Source: Thermoplasmata archaeon
GTDB lineage: Archaea; Thermoplasmatota; Thermoplasmata; Lutacidiplasmatales; UBA184
Direction of reading: 5' to 3'
Assembly: GCA_030037035.1 (NCBI GenBank)
Contig: JASHSA010000172.1
Coordinates: forward strand, 1-15,331
DNA length: 15,331 nt
The position numbers and the translations under genes were made by a program. The notes under the pieces are model-generated. The model searched no databases. It had not been told where the DNA came from and saw only the letters and a list, made by a program, of their open reading frames with translations. Shown one piece after another: positions 13,354 to 15,331 of the stretch. Position 1 is the stretch's first letter. Every line of letters begins with the position of its first letter.

Positions 13354-13770
13354 ATGTCCGCGAAGGGCCGGAAATCGCCCGTGCGCGTCCTGATCGCGAA
13401 GCCCGGCCTGGACGGCCACGACCGAGGCGCGAAGATCGTCGCGCGCGCGCTGCGCGACTCGGGGATGGAGGTCATCTATGCCGGGCTCCGGCAGACCCCC
13501 GAGGAGATCGTGCGTGCGGCCGTCGAGGAGGACGTCGACCTCGTCGGCCTCTCGATCCTCTCCGGGGCGCACATGGCGCTCCTGCCGCGCATCGTGCGGC
13601 TCCTGAAGAAGGAGGGCGGCGGCCGGATCCCGGTCTTTGCCGGCGGGATCATCCCGGACGAGGACGCTCGCCGACTGAGACGGCTCGGCGTCCGGGCGAT
13701 CTTCGGGCCGGGGGCATCGCTCGCCGAGATCGTGCGGACCGCCCAGCAGCTCGCCCGCGGCGTGGCATGA
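13354..13770 (+). CDS. methylmalonyl-CoA mutase, B12-binding (C-terminal) subunit
   Basis: A 138-residue stand-alone cobalamin-binding domain, the small subunit of the split archaeal mutase that interconverts methylmalonyl-CoA and succinyl-CoA. Motifs: DGHDRG (Asp20-x-His22-x-x-Gly25, the lower cobalt ligand), SIL (67-69) and FAGGIIP (95-101); KPGLDGHDRGAKIVARALRD is characteristic of mutase rather than of methionine synthase or corrinoid proteins. The large catalytic subunit is not in the window. Its TGA overlaps the meaB start (ATGA), so the two are coupled. With the acyl-CoA dehydrogenase it points to propionyl-CoA/branched-chain catabolism. A relative such as isobutyryl-CoA mutase small subunit cannot be excluded without the partner. 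Confidence 0.92.
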   Translation: MSAKGRKSPVRVLIAKPGLDGHDRGAKIVARALRDSGMEVIYAGLRQTPEEIVRAAVEEDVDLVGLSILSGAHMALLPRIVRLLKKEGGGRIPVFAGGIIPDEDARRLRRLGVRAIFGPGASLAEIVRTAQQLARGVA

Positions 13771-14723
13771 GTCGGGCGGGCACCCCGGACCCCGCCCGGG
13801 CGATCGCGGCCGGGGACCGGCGCGCGCTCGCCAAGGCGATCACCGCGGTCGAGTCCGGGGACCCGGCGTCGGACGCGCTGCTGCGCGCCGTCTTCCGTCG
13901 GACCGGCAAGATCCCGATCGTGGGGCTCACCGGGCCCCTCGGCGTCGGAAAGTCGAGCCTCATCAACCTCCTGGTCGCCCATCTCCGGGCCCAGGGCAAG
14001 ACGGTCGGGGTGGTCGCCGTCGACCCGACCAGCCCGTTCTCCGGGGGCTCCGTGCTCGGCGACCGGATCCGCCTCGAGCGCCGACCGGGCGACCCCGGGG
14101 TCTTCTTCCGGTCGATGGCGAGCCGCGGCGCCGCCGGCGGGATCGCCGCATCGACCCGGGACGTCGCCCGACTGCTCGAGGCGGCCGGTTTCGACGTGGT
14201 CCTGGTCGAGACGGTCGGGAGCGGCCAGGTCGACGTCGCGATCCGGGACGTCGCTTCGACGCGGATCGTCGTTCTCGTTCCGCATCTCGGCGACGAGGTC
14301 CAGACGCTCAAGGCCGGGCTCTTCGAGATCGCCGACGTCTTCTGCGTCAACAAGTCCGACCTGCCGGGGGCGGAGACGGCGGAACGCGACCTCGCCGAGC
14401 TCGCCTCCCTGGGACCGGCCCCGGACGGCTGGCGGTCGAGGATCGTGCGGACGTCGACGGTCGTCCCGAGCGGGATCCCGGAGCTCTGGAAGGCCGTGGA
14501 AGCGCACGAGCGGTTCGTCGCCGAGGCGCCCGGCCACCTCGCCGAGCAGCGACGTCGCCTGGAGCAGGAGATCGTCGGCCGCGTCCGGGACCTCGTCGCC
14601 GCCGAGATCGCCGCCCGGCTCGAAGCCGAACCGTCGCTCCGCCACCTGGTCGACCGCGTCGTCGCCCGCGAGCTCGACCCCCGCTCCGCCGCCGAACGGC
14701 TCCTCCCTCGATCCCGACGGTAG
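13767..14723 (+). CDS. meaB: methylmalonyl-CoA mutase G-protein chaperone, MeaB/ArgK family
   Basis: GTPase that loads and protects the B12 cofactor of methylmalonyl-CoA mutase. The 318-residue length is standard. Walker A GPLGVGKSS (56-64), AVDPTSPFSGG (84-94) with LGDRIRL, VETVGSGQ (147-154) as switch II, and the base-recognition NKSDLPGA (195-202). The C-terminal helical dimerisation arm (about 265-318, EQEIVGRVRDLVAAEIAARL) is present. The usual ETVGVGQSE reads ETVGSGQVD here, a small departure in the switch region. ATG start overlapping the stop of the B12 subunit; the methyltransferase gene follows after 9 bp. The old name LAO/AO transport kinase (ArgK) refers to the same family. Confidence 0.94.
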   Translation: MSRAGTPDPARAIAAGDRRALAKAITAVESGDPASDALLRAVFRRTGKIPIVGLTGPLGVGKSSLINLLVAHLRAQGKTVGVVAVDPTSPFSGGSVLGDRIRLERRPGDPGVFFRSMASRGAAGGIAASTRDVARLLEAAGFDVVLVETVGSGQVDVAIRDVASTRIVVLVPHLGDEVQTLKAGLFEIADVFCVNKSDLPGAETAERDLAELASLGPAPDGWRSRIVRTSTVVPSGIPELWKAVEAHERFVAEAPGHLAEQRRRLEQEIVGRVRDLVAAEIAARLEAEPSLRHLVDRVVARELDPRSAAERLLPRSRR

Positions 14724-14732
14724 GGGCCGACG

Positions 14733-15290
14733 GTGTACGACCCGTACCTGGTCGGGGTCGCCCTCGCCGTCGTCGCCGGGGCGCTCGCCTACTTCGTCTT
14801 CGCGTCGTTCCTCTTCGGCGCCGGCTATCAGCCGACCCCTCGCGCCGCCGCGCTCGCGATGCTCCGTCTCGCGGAGGTGTCGCCCCGCGACACCGTCTAC
14901 GACCTGGGCGCCGGCACCGGGGCGCTGATCTTCCGCGCCGCCCGGATCTACCGGGCCCAGACCCTCGGCGTCGAGGTCGAGCCGCTCCGCTACCTCATCC
15001 TCCGGGCCCGAAGGGGGCTCTCCGCGGAGCCGGAGCGCGTTCAGCTGAAGTGGGGGAACCTGTTCGACCTAACGTTCGGCGACGCGACGGTCGTCGCGAC
15101 GTTCCTGTGGCCGGGCGCGATGGAGCGGCTCCGGCCGAGGTTCGAGGCCGAGCTCCGCCCGGGGGCGCGTGTCGTCAGCCACTGCCACCCGGTCCCAGGA
15201 TGGACGGCCACGGTCCACGACCGGGCGACCGACGTCTACCTCTACCGCTGGCCCGAGGCGGCCGGCACGAACTCTACGGGTGGTAGCTGA
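14733..15290 (+). CDS. membrane-anchored class I methyltransferase, FAM173-like
   Basis: A 185-residue protein with one N-terminal membrane helix (about 7-29) followed by a SAM-binding domain: YQPTPRAAALAMLRLAEV (32-49), VYDLGAGTG (55-63, motif I), GVEVEPLRYLILRAR (79-93, acidic residue for the SAM ribose), WGNLFD (107-112), then LWPGAMERLRP (125-135) and RVVSHCHPVPGW. The helix-then-PTP layout and the later segments resemble FAM173/aKMT lysine methyltransferases (ATP-synthase-c and ANT methyltransferases in mitochondria, and archaeal relatives), which modify membrane proteins. That assignment is from memory of the pattern, and the substrate is unknown. GTG start 9 bp after meaB, so probably the same transcript. 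The 3' end overlaps a minus-strand gene by 17 bp. Confidence 0.8.
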   Translation: MYDPYLVGVALAVVAGALAYFVFASFLFGAGYQPTPRAAALAMLRLAEVSPRDTVYDLGAGTGALIFRAARIYRAQTLGVEVEPLRYLILRARRGLSAEPERVQLKWGNLFDLTFGDATVVATFLWPGAMERLRPRFEAELRPGARVVSHCHPVPGWTATVHDRATDVYLYRWPEAAGTNSTGGS

Positions 15291-15331
15291 ACCAGAAGAA
15301 GGCGCCGGTCGCGAGGACCGCCGTGATCACC
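15274..15331 (-). CDS. C-terminus of a possible membrane protein, cut by the window edge
   Basis: The last 18 residues and stop of a minus-strand frame: VITAVLATGAFFWFSYHP. The stretch is hydrophobic and aromatic, as in a terminal membrane helix, and its stop would lie tail-to-tail within the methyltransferase gene (17-bp overlap), an arrangement seen elsewhere in this window. The evidence is too short to name a family or to be sure the frame is coding. Confidence 0.35.
   Translation of the reverse strand, partial: VITAVLATGAFFWFSYHP

Overview
This is a very GC-rich, gene-dense stretch of an archaeal chromosome. The archaeal assignment rests on aIF2-gamma with a zinc knuckle, ribosomal protein S6e, a Sec11-type (Ser/His/Asp) signal peptidase, a FlaK/EppA-like A24 prepilin peptidase, and the N-terminus of the archaeal phosphopantothenate synthetase (COG1701). 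Several genes have TATA-like boxes centred about 25-30 nt before the start codon, which fits leaderless transcripts. High GC, leaderless starts and a probable aerobic amino-acid/fatty-acid catabolism suggest a mesophilic Thermoplasmatota lineage (Marine-Group-II-like or the soil/groundwater relatives). The lineage is an inference and was not tested.

Layout. 1-924 (-): the start of a phosphopantothenate synthetase, preceded in the same operon by a coiled-coil protein of unknown role. 1171-1347 (+): a 58-residue ribbon-helix-helix protein with a repeat-containing upstream region. 1344-4153 (-): an isovaleryl-CoA-dehydrogenase-like acyl-CoA dehydrogenase and L-aspartate oxidase (NadB). 4255-5619 (+): a Cas4/RecB-like PD-(D/E)XK protein that is visibly an internal duplication, each half ending in a cysteine quartet. 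5568-7414 (-): a GNAT protein translationally coupled to ribose-phosphate pyrophosphokinase. 7474-8787 (-): a signal peptidase with long charged low-complexity tails. 8909-9538 (+): a cyclase-family metal hydrolase. 9539-9795: no convincing gene. 9796-11584 (-): a translation operon, S6e - aIF2-gamma - Trm112-like zinc protein, linked by two ATGA overlaps. 11762-12679 (+): prepilin peptidase. 12707-13195 (-): an orphan membrane protein. 13354-15290 (+): the B12-binding subunit of methylmalonyl-CoA mutase, its G-protein chaperone MeaB/ArgK, and a membrane-anchored FAM173-like methyltransferase. A partial minus-strand gene enters from the right edge.

Functionally the window mixes housekeeping (CoA, NAD and PRPP synthesis, translation initiation, protein secretion and pilin processing) with catabolism of branched-chain and odd-chain acyl-CoAs (acyl-CoA dehydrogenase, B12-dependent mutase parts). 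No tRNA, rRNA, CRISPR array, insertion sequence or phage gene was recognised. Because of the high GC, long open frames occur on all six frames; most are non-coding shadows and are left out. The most unusual item is the duplicated Cas4-like protein.
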